A stretch of 64,000 bases of DNA from Casimicrobiaceae bacterium. GTDB taxonomy: Bacteria; Pseudomonadota; Gammaproteobacteria; Burkholderiales; Casimicrobiaceae. The position numbers and the translations under genes were made by a program. Shown here piece after piece: positions 48,610 through 56,930 of this stretch; positions within the stretch are counted from its first letter, which is position 1; each line of letters starts with the position of its first letter. The stretch covers positions 238,381 through 302,380 of the forward strand of contig JAPKHK010000002.1 of assembly GCA_026646885.1 (NCBI GenBank). Reading direction: 5' to 3'. The notes under the pieces are model-generated. The model was not told the origin of the DNA, made no database searches, and saw only the letters and a list, made by a program, of their open reading frames with translations.

Positions 48610-48975
48610 GTGTTGAAAGCTACGATGGTGCCCGTTTTGGCCATGGCCTTGGGCTTGGGTGTAAGCGGTCTGGCGCATGCCGATGCCAAGCAGACCTTTG
48701 ATTTTTACTGTGCGCAGTGCCACGGCACGGCGGGTGATGGGAAGGGAATCAACGTCACCAAGGACTTCGCCACCGATCCGCGCAATTTCACCAACAAGGA
48801 AGACATGGAAAAGCGCTCCGACGACGACATCCGAAGCGTGATCAAAGATGGTGGGCCGGCGATCAGCAAATCGCCGCTGATGCCGCCTTGGGGCAATACG
48901 CTCAGCGCGAAAGAGGTCGAGGAACTGGTGGCCTACATCAGGAAGCTGTGCAACTGTAAGGGGAAAGGCAAGTAA
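48610..48975 (+). CDS. Small periplasmic monoheme cytochrome c
   Basis: 121 aa, GTG start with GGAGGG upstream. Signal peptide ending LAHADA, heme site FYCAQCHGTAGDGKG, distal-Met region SPLMPPWGNTLS. Carries an extra C-terminal Cys pair (LCNCKGKGK). Class I cytochrome c. Confidence 0.87.
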   Translation: MLKATMVPVLAMALGLGVSGLAHADAKQTFDFYCAQCHGTAGDGKGINVTKDFATDPRNFTNKEDMEKRSDDDIRSVIKDGGPAISKSPLMPPWGNTLSAKEVEELVAYIRKLCNCKGKGK

Positions 48976-48992
48976 CAGGGGGAGTGGAGGGA

Positions 48993-49097
48993 GTGAGGTT
49001 CTGGAGTAGGGAATTTCTGGCGGACGCGCTGATTTTTTCCGGGCTGTTGGTCAATTTGCTGTTCGTCTGCCTGATTCTTTATTACTACGTTTTTTGA
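48993..49097 (+). CDS. Tiny single-span membrane protein 1
   Basis: 34 aa, GTG start with GGGGGAG and GGAGGG upstream. Short charged N-terminus (RFWSREFLADA), then one hydrophobic helix of about 22 residues ending YYYVF. Resembles small accessory subunits of oxidases (CydX/CcoQ-like in size only). Found 17 bases after a cytochrome gene, same strand. Confidence 0.5.
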   Translation: MRFWSREFLADALIFSGLLVNLLFVCLILYYYVF

Positions 49098-49338
49098 AGC
49101 GGCCCGATCAGCCGCTTTGCAGGGTGAGACTTGCTGGTGCGGCACCCGCCGATCCGCGGTTGACCTGCCCCGGTGCGCCCGCGTCGCGACCGCCGAGGGA
49201 CGCGGATCAGGCCCAAAAGAATGAACCTCCTCCCGCCGAGGCGCCTCCGAGGCGCCTGTTTGGGCCGGCGGCATTCCACCGTAAGCTGGCCGCAACATGC
49301 AATGACGGTGCCGTGGATGCGGCCGAAAGGGGAAGCGA

Positions 49339-49464
49339 ATGAGTAGCGAAAGCGAAGACACAGTCGAGGTCACCGAAGCCGAGACGACCTGGCTCGGGCC
49401 GGCCGTTTTCGGCGCGGTCTTGGTCGCGCTCGCGGTTTTTTTCTGGTGGTTTCTGAGGGCTTGA
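49339..49464 (+). CDS. Tiny single-span membrane protein 2
   Basis: 41 aa. Acidic N-terminus (SSESEDTVEVTEAE) followed by one helix (WLGPAVFGAVLVALAVFFWWFL). AAGGGGAAGCG ribosome-binding site before the ATG. Its stop is 4 bases before the next small gene. Likely an accessory subunit of the bd-like complex; inference. Confidence 0.55.
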   Translation: MSSESEDTVEVTEAETTWLGPAVFGAVLVALAVFFWWFLRA

Positions 49465-49468
49465 AGAC

Positions 49469-49585
49469 ATGAACAAGCAAATCTTGCCGTTTCTTGCCGC
49501 CCTTGCGGTGTTCGCGCTGGTTTTTCTGGCGCTCGATTTTTCCATCATGAAGCTGCATGGGCTGAACCTGATCTACAGCCACTAG
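49469..49585 (+). CDS. Tiny single-span membrane protein 3
   Basis: 38 aa. One N-terminal helix (ILPFLAALAVFALVFLALDF) then a short tail with two histidines (KLHGLNLIYSH). Starts 4 bases after the preceding small gene and lies 67 bases before the bd-like gene. Confidence 0.55.
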   Translation: MNKQILPFLAALAVFALVFLALDFSIMKLHGLNLIYSH

Positions 49586-49652
49586 CCCATGCCCCATGGC
49601 AAAGCGCGCTGCGGCAATGGCCCGTGCGCGCGGCCAGGAATAGGAGTCGATT

Positions 49653-51530
49653 GTGCTCACCAGCAACATCAGAATTCTCTGCGGGATCGTGCTTCTGGCC
49701 GTATTGACGGTCTTGGCCATGCCTGGCCCCGGCTTCGCCAATGAAACCGGCGCCAAGGCAGCAAGCACGCAGACTGCGCCGGCGCCAGGGGCTGCGGCAA
49801 CCGCCGCTGCGACCGGCGACACCAAGGCGGATGCCGCGGCCGCCCCGCGCTTTCCGCCCGCGCCCAAGCTCACCGCGGCCGATTACCCGACGATCTCGGG
49901 CGTAAACTCGCGGGTCGCGGTTTGGCTCATCGCGCAGCTCCACCTATGGTTCGGCGCCTTCGTCGTGGCCGTGCCGATGTTCGTATTCATCATCGAAGCC
50001 ATCGGCATGTGGACGCGCGACAAACGCTACGACAACATGGCCTATGAATTCATCAAGGTGAGCATCAGCGCTTATTCGCTCACCGCGATTCTGGGCGGTT
50101 TGTTGTGTTTCGGTTTGGTGCTGTTCTATCCGCATCTCTTCAATTATCTGGCGCTGATTTTTAAGGAGAGCATGTGGGCTTACGCCCTGCTGTTTTTTGC
50201 CGAGAGTGCAGTCCTTTACGTCTATTACTACGGCTGGCACTGGCTGCAGGGGGGTGACAAGAAGTGGGTGCATCTCACCCTGGGTCTTTTGCTCAACGCG
50301 GTGGGCTTGCAGCTCATGTTCCTCGCCAATGCCTGGACCACCTTCATGATGAGTCCTGCGGCGGTCGATGCTCAGGGCGTGTTTAACGGTAACGCCTGGG
50401 CGGCGATTCACAACTACCTCTGGAATCCCATCAATATTCACCGTGTGGTGGCCAACGTCGCTTATGGTGGCTCCATCGTCGGCGCTTACGCGGCGTTCAA
50501 GTTCTTGAGCGCGCAAAAGGCCGCTGAGCGTGCCCACTACGACTGGATGGGCTATAACGCCAACTTCATTGCCATCTCCGCGCTTCTACCCTTGCCTTTC
50601 GCGGGCTATTACCTGACGGCGGAGATCTACGCCTATAGCCAGCAGATGGGCATCACGCTGATGGGCGGTGTGTTCGCGTGGTTGTTCATCATCCAGGCGG
50701 TGTTGATCGGCGCGCTTTTCCTTTCGGCCAATTATTATCTCTGGTGCGGCATGGGCCGCAGCGATGGAGCTTATCGCTACAATCCGAAGATCAAGTACAT
50801 CGCCATCGTGCTCGTGGGCGCCTTCCTGGTCTGGTTCACGCCGCATACCTTGGTGCTGACCAACTCCGAGCTCAAGGGCCTGGGCGGGCCATACCACAAA
50901 TATTTGGGCGCGCTGGGCATCATGCCAGCCAAGAACACCGCGGTGAACTTCCTCATCGTATTCACCTTCCTGAGCTTTCTCTACTATCGTCGTGCCAACA
51001 AGATCGCCACGGTGTCCTGGGTGGCGGCGGGCAACGCCGCGCAGGTGGCGCTGTTTGTCGCGGGCTTGATCAACATCACCATCCTCGGCGTCTACTACGG
51101 CTATTTCACCAACACCGTCTACAAGGTGGCGGCCTCGATTCCGCAGGTGTTGACCACCTTGGTCATCATCATCGCCAGCACGGTCATCGATGCCTTCATG
51201 TACAAGGGCGCCAAAGAAGTCGCGCCCTTGCGCTGGGGACGCATGCCCGACCGCTCGCAATATGCGCTGTTCTTGCTGGCGGTGGCCTTCACTTGGCTGA
51301 TGGGCTTGATGGGCTACGTGCGCTCCGGCATACGGCAACATTGGCATATCTCCAACATCTTCCGCGACGCTTCGCCCGACGCCTTCACGCCGGGCCTCGG
51401 TTATGCAGCCAGCGTGGTCACGGTTGGAACGATCATCTTCATGGCCATGGTGATCTTTGTGTTCTGGCTGAGCCAGATCAGCGGTCGTCACCCGATCGTG
51501 AAGGGCTACTGGAAGGAGCAGGCGGCATGA
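49653..51530 (+). CDS. Cytochrome bd subunit I-like protein lacking quinol-site hallmark and CydB partner
   Basis: 625 aa, GTG start after TAGGAG. N-terminal export-like segment and an Ala-rich linker precede a polytopic core of about 14 helices. The core follows CydA: an early His (H97 in AQLHLWFGAF), FFAESAVLYVYYYGW like the CydA E107 region, then LWNPINIHRVVAN with H263 near the b558 His region. I find no GRQPW motif, and no CydB gene follows; instead cytochrome c genes overlap it. This fits a cytochrome c-linked member of the bd superfamily. Substrate could be O2 or NO; not decidable from sequence. Confidence 0.75.
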   Translation: MLTSNIRILCGIVLLAVLTVLAMPGPGFANETGAKAASTQTAPAPGAAATAAATGDTKADAAAAPRFPPAPKLTAADYPTISGVNSRVAVWLIAQLHLWFGAFVVAVPMFVFIIEAIGMWTRDKRYDNMAYEFIKVSISAYSLTAILGGLLCFGLVLFYPHLFNYLALIFKESMWAYALLFFAESAVLYVYYYGWHWLQGGDKKWVHLTLGLLLNAVGLQLMFLANAWTTFMMSPAAVDAQGVFNGNAWAAIHNYLWNPINIHRVVANVAYGGSIVGAYAAFKFLSAQKAAERAHYDWMGYNANFIAISALLPLPFAGYYLTAEIYAYSQQMGITLMGGVFAWLFIIQAVLIGALFLSANYYLWCGMGRSDGAYRYNPKIKYIAIVLVGAFLVWFTPHTLVLTNSELKGLGGPYHKYLGALGIMPAKNTAVNFLIVFTFLSFLYYRRANKIATVSWVAAGNAAQVALFVAGLINITILGVYYGYFTNTVYKVAASIPQVLTTLVIIIASTVIDAFMYKGAKEVAPLRWGRMPDRSQYALFLLAVAFTWLMGLMGYVRSGIRQHWHISNIFRDASPDAFTPGLGYAASVVTVGTIIFMAMVIFVFWLSQISGRHPIVKGYWKEQAA

Positions 51531-52342
51531 TGATGTTTCTCAAAGTAACCGCCTTCAGCCTCTTGGTGATGGCCGGTTTTTGGGGTTTTTCCAATTTCGG
51601 CATTCCGCAGATTCGGCCGGAGCCGCCTCCCGAAGAGGCCAAACTCGACCTCGGGGCGATGACCATGGATCAGTTCGTTGCCCTGGGCGGGAAGATTTAT
51701 AACGGCAAAGGCACTTGCACGCTGTGCCACAACGCCATGGGCCGCGCGCCGATGCTCGACAAGGTGGCCGCTGCAGCCGCCGAGCGCTTGAAGGATGCAC
51801 GCTACAAGGGCACGGCCAAGACCGTCGAAGAGTACCTCGTGGAGTCCTTGGTCAAGCCTTCGGCCTTCGTGGTTGCCGGCTTCGGCAAGTCCGGGACCAA
51901 CGACACCGAAAGTCCCATGCCCGATGTCACCGGCGGGGGGATCGGTCTCAACGAATCCGAGCTCAAGGCCGTGGTCGCTTACTTGCAGGACTCGAGCGGC
52001 GGTGAAGTAACCGTAGAAATTCCCAAAATGGAGGCGCCGGCCGAGGGTGGTGATGCCGCCAAAGCCGAGGAAGCGCCGCTCAAGACCGCCGAAGCGATTA
52101 TTGCCAAACACGGCTGTGGCGCCTGTCACGTGGTCGCTGACCAGGCCGGGACCCTTGGCCCGAGCCTGAAGAAAATCGGCGCGGGCCGCAACAAAGAGTT
52201 CATTCGGCAGTCCATCATCGATCCCGATGCGGTCGTCGCCAAAGGCTTCACCGCGGGCATGATGCCCAAGACCTACGCGGACCAGATGAAAGCCTCCGAA
52301 CTCGAACTGCTGGTGAACTACCTTGCGGGGCTGAAGAAATGA
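51527..52342 (+). CDS. Membrane-anchored diheme cytochrome c
   Basis: 271 aa. N-terminal transmembrane helix (VTAFSLLVMAGFWGF), two c-heme domains with GTCTLCHNAMG and GCGACHVVAD, separated by an acidic linker. Distal Met candidates are SPMPDVTGG and GMMPKTYAD. The start overlaps the bd-like stop (ATGA), implying a stoichiometric complex. It probably delivers electrons to the bd-like subunit. Confidence 0.85.
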   Translation: MMMFLKVTAFSLLVMAGFWGFSNFGIPQIRPEPPPEEAKLDLGAMTMDQFVALGGKIYNGKGTCTLCHNAMGRAPMLDKVAAAAAERLKDARYKGTAKTVEEYLVESLVKPSAFVVAGFGKSGTNDTESPMPDVTGGGIGLNESELKAVVAYLQDSSGGEVTVEIPKMEAPAEGGDAAKAEEAPLKTAEAIIAKHGCGACHVVADQAGTLGPSLKKIGAGRNKEFIRQSIIDPDAVVAKGFTAGMMPKTYADQMKASELELLVNYLAGLKK

Positions 52343-53127
52343 ACTCCACTCCAAAAAAGCGGCTGGTGCCGCGGCTGCTGCAACTGGTCCTCGTCATCGT
52401 CGGGGTCTACTTCGGCTTCATCCTGCTTTTCGACATCGTGCTCGGCCAGCTCATCCCCAAGAGTCTGCTGACCATGTACATGGTCTTCGTGGTGGCCGGC
52501 ACGCTGATGGTCTTCACCTTCACCGAAGAGGGCGCCAACGAATTGGTCGGCCCGATCAAGGCGCTGGTGGAAGACCCCTCGAAGAAGCTGGTACGCAACA
52601 TCGTCTTCGTCATCGTGCCGCTTTTGGCTGGCTACTATGTGTACTCCAGCATGCTGCCGAGCTTCGAAGCGCCAGTGGAATTGCGCACCATCCATCCAGC
52701 GCCGCCTGGCAAATTCAAGGCCTATGGCAAATCCTACAATCTGACCACCTTGGAAAACCCCTACCGGAAATTTGAGAAAGAAGACCCGGCGAAGTTCAAA
52801 GAGCTGGTCAAGGAAGGCGGCAATGTCTACATCAAGAATTGCCAATACTGTCATGGCGATAAGCTCGACGGCAAAGGCCCTTACGCATCCGGCTTGAACC
52901 CCACGCCGCTCAATTTCCAGGACGTGGGCACCATCGCGCAGCTGCAGGAGTCATTCCTTTTCTGGCGCATTGCCACCGGCGGGCCGGGGCTTCCCGGCGA
53001 AGCGGCGCCGTGGATTTCGTCGATGCCGATTTGGCAGGATTTCCTCACCGAAGACGAAATCTGGAAAGTCATCCTATTCCTGTACAACTATACGGGCAGA
53101 CAACCGAGGTCCTGGGCTCATGAATAA
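52339..53127 (+). CDS. Membrane cytochrome c subunit with three helices
   Basis: 262 aa. Three N-terminal transmembrane segments (QLVLVIVGVYFGFILLF, LTMYMVFVVAGTLMVF, NIVFVIVPLLAGYYVYS), then a periplasmic c domain with NCQYCHGDKLDGKG and distal-Met region SSMPIWQDFL. Overlaps both neighbours by 4 and 8 bases, so it is a tightly coupled complex subunit. Confidence 0.83.
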   Translation: MNSTPKKRLVPRLLQLVLVIVGVYFGFILLFDIVLGQLIPKSLLTMYMVFVVAGTLMVFTFTEEGANELVGPIKALVEDPSKKLVRNIVFVIVPLLAGYYVYSSMLPSFEAPVELRTIHPAPPGKFKAYGKSYNLTTLENPYRKFEKEDPAKFKELVKEGGNVYIKNCQYCHGDKLDGKGPYASGLNPTPLNFQDVGTIAQLQESFLFWRIATGGPGLPGEAAPWISSMPIWQDFLTEDEIWKVILFLYNYTGRQPRSWAHE

Positions 53128-54679
53128 TCGGCAACTGCAGAAGGCGACCACTATGCTTGGCCGCTGGCTCCTTGGCGCGGCATGTCTCCTTCTGGTGATC
53201 GGCACCGCCACGGCGAAGCCTGGCAATGCGGAAAAAGGCAAAGAAATCTACGACAAGCGCTGTACCTGGTGTCACGGCGACGAGGGCGATGGCGGAGGTG
53301 CATCGAAAGATTTCCTCAACCCGCCGCCGCGCGATTTCACCTCGGGCAACTACAAAATCAAGTCCTCGGCTTTCGATGACATGGTGCCCAGCGACGAGGA
53401 CGTATTCCGCATGATTCGCGACGGCATGCCGGGTACGGCCATGCCCGGCTGGGCCGACATCGTGAGCGAACAAGACATGTGGGATCTGGTCGCCTACGTG
53501 AAAACTTTCGCGCAATACGACAAACCGCCGGCCAAGATGGTTGAATTCGGCAAAGAGGTTTCGAGTTCCGCCGAGAGCATCGAGAAAGGCAAGAAACTGT
53601 TCGAGGATGGCGATCGTTGTGTCGAATGCCACGGCAAGTCGGGCAAGGGTGTTTTGTCCAAGCGCCTGAAGGGTGACGGCGGCGAGCGCACCTGGCCGCG
53701 CAATCTCACCAAGCCCTGGACCTACCGCGGTAGCGCCAGCCCCAAGGACATTTTTACGCGCATCGCCACCGGCATTCCGGGCACCGAGATGCCATCGTTC
53801 GCCGATCCCAAGAGCAGCAAAAAGCTCACACCCGAGGAAGCCTGGCACGTCGCCAACTACGTGGCCTCGTTGGCCAAAACGGGTGTTGCGGTCGATCCCA
53901 ACAACACCGTGGTCAAGGCTGACAAAACCGCCGGTGAACTGCCCGCGGCGGCCAATGATGAACGCTGGAAGAAAGCCGTGCCGACGGCGTTTTACCTGGT
54001 ACCGCAGATCATCGGCAAAGAGCGCTACTTCACCCCGTCCAACGACACCATCGTGTTGCGCGCGCTCTACAACGACAAAGGCGTGGCGGTCATGCTCGAA
54101 TGGGACGACCGCACCCAGAGCATTCCCGGCGACGACGCCGCCGAGAAAATTGCCGATCCGCCGCTCACCGAAGACGGTGTGGCCATTCAGTTGCCGGTGG
54201 TCATCCCCTCGGACATGCAGAAGCCCTATTTTGGCATGGGCGACGCCACCCATCCGGTCAACATCTGGCATTGGAAAGCGGGGGCCAAAGGCGCTGAACA
54301 GTCGGTTGCGCTGCTTAACAGCCGCGGCTTCAAAGACATCGAAAAACGTGACGCCGCTGCCGTTGGCCTGCAAGCCAAGGGCAGCTACGAGGACGGCACC
54401 TGGAAAGTGGTGATGACCCGGCCGTTTGCCACCAAAGAAGCCGACAAAGACATTCAGTTCGTGGAAGGCAAGTTCATTCCCATCGCCTTTGCCTCTTGGG
54501 ATGGGAGCAACAACAGCGAAAAGGGTTCCAAGCACACCATGACCACTTGGTACTGGCTGCTGCTCAAACCCGACACTGGTGCTCGGCCACTCATTGGCGG
54601 CGTGCTCGTCGTTTTGCTGATCGCCGGCCTGTTGGTCTGGTGGGCGCGCAGCGCTGGTCCGCGAAGCGGCAAGGCGTGA
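53120..54679 (+). CDS. Diheme cytochrome c fused to ethylbenzene-dehydrogenase-gamma-like heme domain
   Basis: 519 aa. Signal peptide, two cytochrome c domains (RCTWCHGDEGDGGG and RCVECHGKSGKG), then a domain of about 230 aa like the b-heme-binding gamma subunit of DMSO-reductase-type enzymes (YNDKGVAVMLEWDDRTQS, HPVNIWHWKAG), and a C-terminal transmembrane helix (LIGGVLVVLLIAGLLVWWA). It probably carries three hemes facing the periplasm. A related domain occurs in the protein encoded at 27844. ATG at 53153 is an alternative start. Confidence 0.82.
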   Translation: MNNRQLQKATTMLGRWLLGAACLLLVIGTATAKPGNAEKGKEIYDKRCTWCHGDEGDGGGASKDFLNPPPRDFTSGNYKIKSSAFDDMVPSDEDVFRMIRDGMPGTAMPGWADIVSEQDMWDLVAYVKTFAQYDKPPAKMVEFGKEVSSSAESIEKGKKLFEDGDRCVECHGKSGKGVLSKRLKGDGGERTWPRNLTKPWTYRGSASPKDIFTRIATGIPGTEMPSFADPKSSKKLTPEEAWHVANYVASLAKTGVAVDPNNTVVKADKTAGELPAAANDERWKKAVPTAFYLVPQIIGKERYFTPSNDTIVLRALYNDKGVAVMLEWDDRTQSIPGDDAAEKIADPPLTEDGVAIQLPVVIPSDMQKPYFGMGDATHPVNIWHWKAGAKGAEQSVALLNSRGFKDIEKRDAAAVGLQAKGSYEDGTWKVVMTRPFATKEADKDIQFVEGKFIPIAFASWDGSNNSEKGSKHTMTTWYWLLLKPDTGARPLIGGVLVVLLIAGLLVWWARSAGPRSGKA

Positions 54680-54924
54680 GCACCGACTTCGCAACCGAGA
54701 ACACTCCTGGCCGCCGGGGGGCGATACTCAAGCTCTTCGGTGCCATTCTGGTGATGTTGGGCGTGCTCGACAGTCTGCTCACGCTCCGGGGCGGCGTGCC
54801 GGCCTACGAGTTTTTGCTGCTGGTCTTTTTCGGCGTAGGGGTGTTTTGTGCTGGCGCATTGCGCGCTGCGTCAGAAAGACCTGACAGGGCTGCACAACGA
54901 CCGCCTGCGCCGGCCGCGGAGTGA
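54676..54924 (+). CDS. Small two-helix membrane protein
   Basis: 82 aa, GTG start overlapping the preceding stop by 4 bases. Two hydrophobic helices (LKLFGAILVMLGVLDSLLTL and FLLLVFFGVGVFCAGAL), Pro/Arg-rich tail. Last gene of the bd-like operon. Unknown family; possible assembly factor or small subunit. Confidence 0.65.
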   Translation: MSTDFATENTPGRRGAILKLFGAILVMLGVLDSLLTLRGGVPAYEFLLLVFFGVGVFCAGALRAASERPDRAAQRPPAPAAE

Positions 54925-54935
54925 ATGAAGCTCTC

Positions 54936-54957
54936 CTTGATATTTGTCAATATCAAG
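54936..54957 (+). promoter_or_regulatory. Dnr/FNR-type box within a perfect inverted repeat, before the NosZ-like gene
   Basis: TTGATATTTGTCAA at 54937-54950 fits TTGAY-N4-RTCAA. It overlaps a longer perfect inverted repeat with arms CTTGATATT and AATATCAAG around TGTC. A TTTACT hexamer at 54973-54978 sits exactly at -10 if the box is centred at -41.5. The ATG is 136 bases after the repeat. Confidence 0.82.
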
Positions 54958-55092
54958 TGTCTGCGATCGGCATTTACTGTGTAAACTCTCGCTAGTGCGG
55001 CAATTTGTCGCAGCCGGTGCGAGCGTCGAGGCCTTTTCCCGCGCCGCGCGCGTGCGAGCAAGAGTTTGATTTGGTTCTTGAACAGGGGAACG

Positions 55093-56859
55093 ATGATGGA
55101 AGCGAAAGGCAAGTACCGAGTCGTCATGTTGGGGGCAGTCGCGGCTGCGTGTCTGTACGCGACGGCGTCCATGGCGGCAGAAAAGGCCAAGATTCCCGGG
55201 TGGCAGAACGCTGCTCAGGAGTTCACGGATGCTCCGCTGGTGGACCCGATGTTGCTCTACGCGGCGGGTGGCTTGGACGGCAAGGTGGCGGTAATCGGTA
55301 TTCCGAGTTTCCGCACCTACCGGCATATCGACTGCGGCGTCGACCTGCACGAGAATGTCTTCAGTGGCCTGGCGGCGGGAAACAAGAACGGCACGCCCGA
55401 CGGCAAGTACATGTACGTCAACGACAAGGGCGCCAACACCATTTGCGAATTGAATCTGCAAACGGGTTTCATGGAGCGGGTGATCGCGTTGCCCTTCCCC
55501 TTCGGTGTTCACCACATCGCACTGAGCAAGGACGGCAAGTACTTGTTCGGTACCGGTGAATATACCGGCAAGATGTCCAAGACCGACATCGCCACTGGGA
55601 AGACTGAAGTCATCGATTGGGGTCCCTCGCCCAGCGCGCCAGACTATCTGGACGCCGGCAAGGATGGCAAGTATGTCTTCTCGGGCAACTATTACCACTC
55701 GACCGTGGGCGTATTTTCCACTAGCCCCTTCAAGCTGGTGAAAGAAATCCCGGTGGGTAAGAACCCCCACGGTGTGGACGTCATTCCTGAAGGCACGATG
55801 GTGCTGGTGAGCGACAAACTTTCGGCGACCATGACCATTCTCGACGCCGAGAAACTCGCGGTAAAGAAGGTGCTCCCGACCTGCGCCGGCCCGCTGCACT
55901 CGGTCATGGACGTGTACAACAAGGACGGTGGGTCCTACCGTGCCGGTATCGACAAACCCGAGGGGCTGACCTCGAAGTATGCGTATGAGAGTTGCTTCGT
56001 TGCGGACGCCAACGTCAAGGTCGATCTCAAGAAGCTCGAAGTGGTGGATGAAATCCCGACGCACTACCGCACCGGGCATATCTCGATCTCCGCCGACAAC
56101 TCCTACGTGATGGCGCTGAACAAGTTCTCGACTGGCCTTTTCAGCCCGACCGGCATCGTCTATCCGGTCAACTTCGAGATGTGGGACGCGCGCGAGAAGA
56201 GCCCGACCTACGGCAAGACCCTCAAGATTCAGCCGGTGGACGGTGAACCGCATAACGCCAAGAGCCTGATGTCCTACCTGGTGAAAGACTGGACCCGTGG
56301 CGAAGCCGAACGCGGCGGACTGCTTAAGGCGAGCATGTCGACACCCGTGCTCGATCCGGTGCACCGCGCCAAGGTCAAGCGCTACATCATCCCGAAGGAC
56401 AACACCGCTCCCGGCGTGAAGGTGGTCAATGGCGTGAAGGAAGTTCACATGAAGGCCTTCAGCTACGGCTACATTCCTCGTCAGGTGCGTGTCAACAAGG
56501 GCGATAAGGTGCGGCTCTACGCCACCAACATCGATAAGGCGGCGGGTATCACCAAGAACCCCGACGTGACCATGGGTCTGGTGATCTACGGTCCCTATGG
56601 CTTGCGTACCAACATGGATCTGCCGCGGGGCGTGACCGCGGTGCATGAGTTCACTGCCGACACTGCCGGCGAGTACGAGATCTTCTGCTCGCACTTCTGT
56701 GGACCGCTGCATCTCGAAATGCGCGCAACCTTCTTCGTCGATGATCCCAAGAAAGGCAATTCCAACTTGGCGGTGGGCGACTACGACCACGCTCAGAAGG
56801 TCGAGGGTCTGCTCGAAGAAGGCCAGATCACCATCGCCGAACGAGTCAAGGCACTGTAA
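55093..56859 (+). CDS. Divergent nitrous-oxide-reductase-like (NosZ-like) copper protein
   Basis: 588 aa. Sec-type signal (no twin Arg), N-terminal seven-bladed propeller, C-terminal cupredoxin. Segments matching the NosZ CuZ ligand regions occur in order: DLHENV (H86), GVHHIAL (H140/H141), NPHG (H226), GPLHS (H269), THYRTGHIS (H329) and EPHNA (H387). The cupredoxin has a CuA-type C-x3-C-x3-H-x2-M (C532, C536, H540, M543). Oddities: canonical NosZ has two adjacent His in the first segment, here His-Glu; and the expected first CuA His (T-H-G-F region) reads TMGL (M494). Shorter than typical NosZ by about 50 residues. Own Dnr promoter; cytochrome c gene follows. Alternative: another propeller-cupredoxin oxidoreductase. 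Confidence 0.72.
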   Translation: MMEAKGKYRVVMLGAVAAACLYATASMAAEKAKIPGWQNAAQEFTDAPLVDPMLLYAAGGLDGKVAVIGIPSFRTYRHIDCGVDLHENVFSGLAAGNKNGTPDGKYMYVNDKGANTICELNLQTGFMERVIALPFPFGVHHIALSKDGKYLFGTGEYTGKMSKTDIATGKTEVIDWGPSPSAPDYLDAGKDGKYVFSGNYYHSTVGVFSTSPFKLVKEIPVGKNPHGVDVIPEGTMVLVSDKLSATMTILDAEKLAVKKVLPTCAGPLHSVMDVYNKDGGSYRAGIDKPEGLTSKYAYESCFVADANVKVDLKKLEVVDEIPTHYRTGHISISADNSYVMALNKFSTGLFSPTGIVYPVNFEMWDAREKSPTYGKTLKIQPVDGEPHNAKSLMSYLVKDWTRGEAERGGLLKASMSTPVLDPVHRAKVKRYIIPKDNTAPGVKVVNGVKEVHMKAFSYGYIPRQVRVNKGDKVRLYATNIDKAAGITKNPDVTMGLVIYGPYGLRTNMDLPRGVTAVHEFTADTAGEYEIFCSHFCGPLHLEMRATFFVDDPKKGNSNLAVGDYDHAQKVEGLLEEGQITIAERVKAL

Positions 56860-56890
56860 GCCGCGTTCCGTGAATTCCTGAATTTCGCCC

Positions 56891-56911
56891 CGAGCCCCCG
56901 GTGGGGGCTCG
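56891..56911 (+). other. Hairpin between NosZ-like and cytochrome c genes
   Basis: Perfect 9-bp stem CGAGCCCCC with its complement around GGT, 31 bases after the NosZ-like stop, without a T-run. It may stabilise the upstream message or tune readthrough to the cytochrome gene. Confidence 0.5.
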
Positions 56912-56930
56912 CCTCAGTGGGAGACTTGCG

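Noticed and set aside
49098-49338. Possible gene on either strand in the gap between tiny membrane proteins
   Set aside because: Frames here are Pro/Arg-rich with no sensible start; the stretch contains GAGGCGCCT palindromes and probably only regulatory or spacer sequence.
49653-51530. Ordinary quinol-oxidising cytochrome bd oxidase
   Set aside because: No CydB gene, no GRQPW motif, and cytochrome c genes overlap it, so a standard CydA label would mislead.
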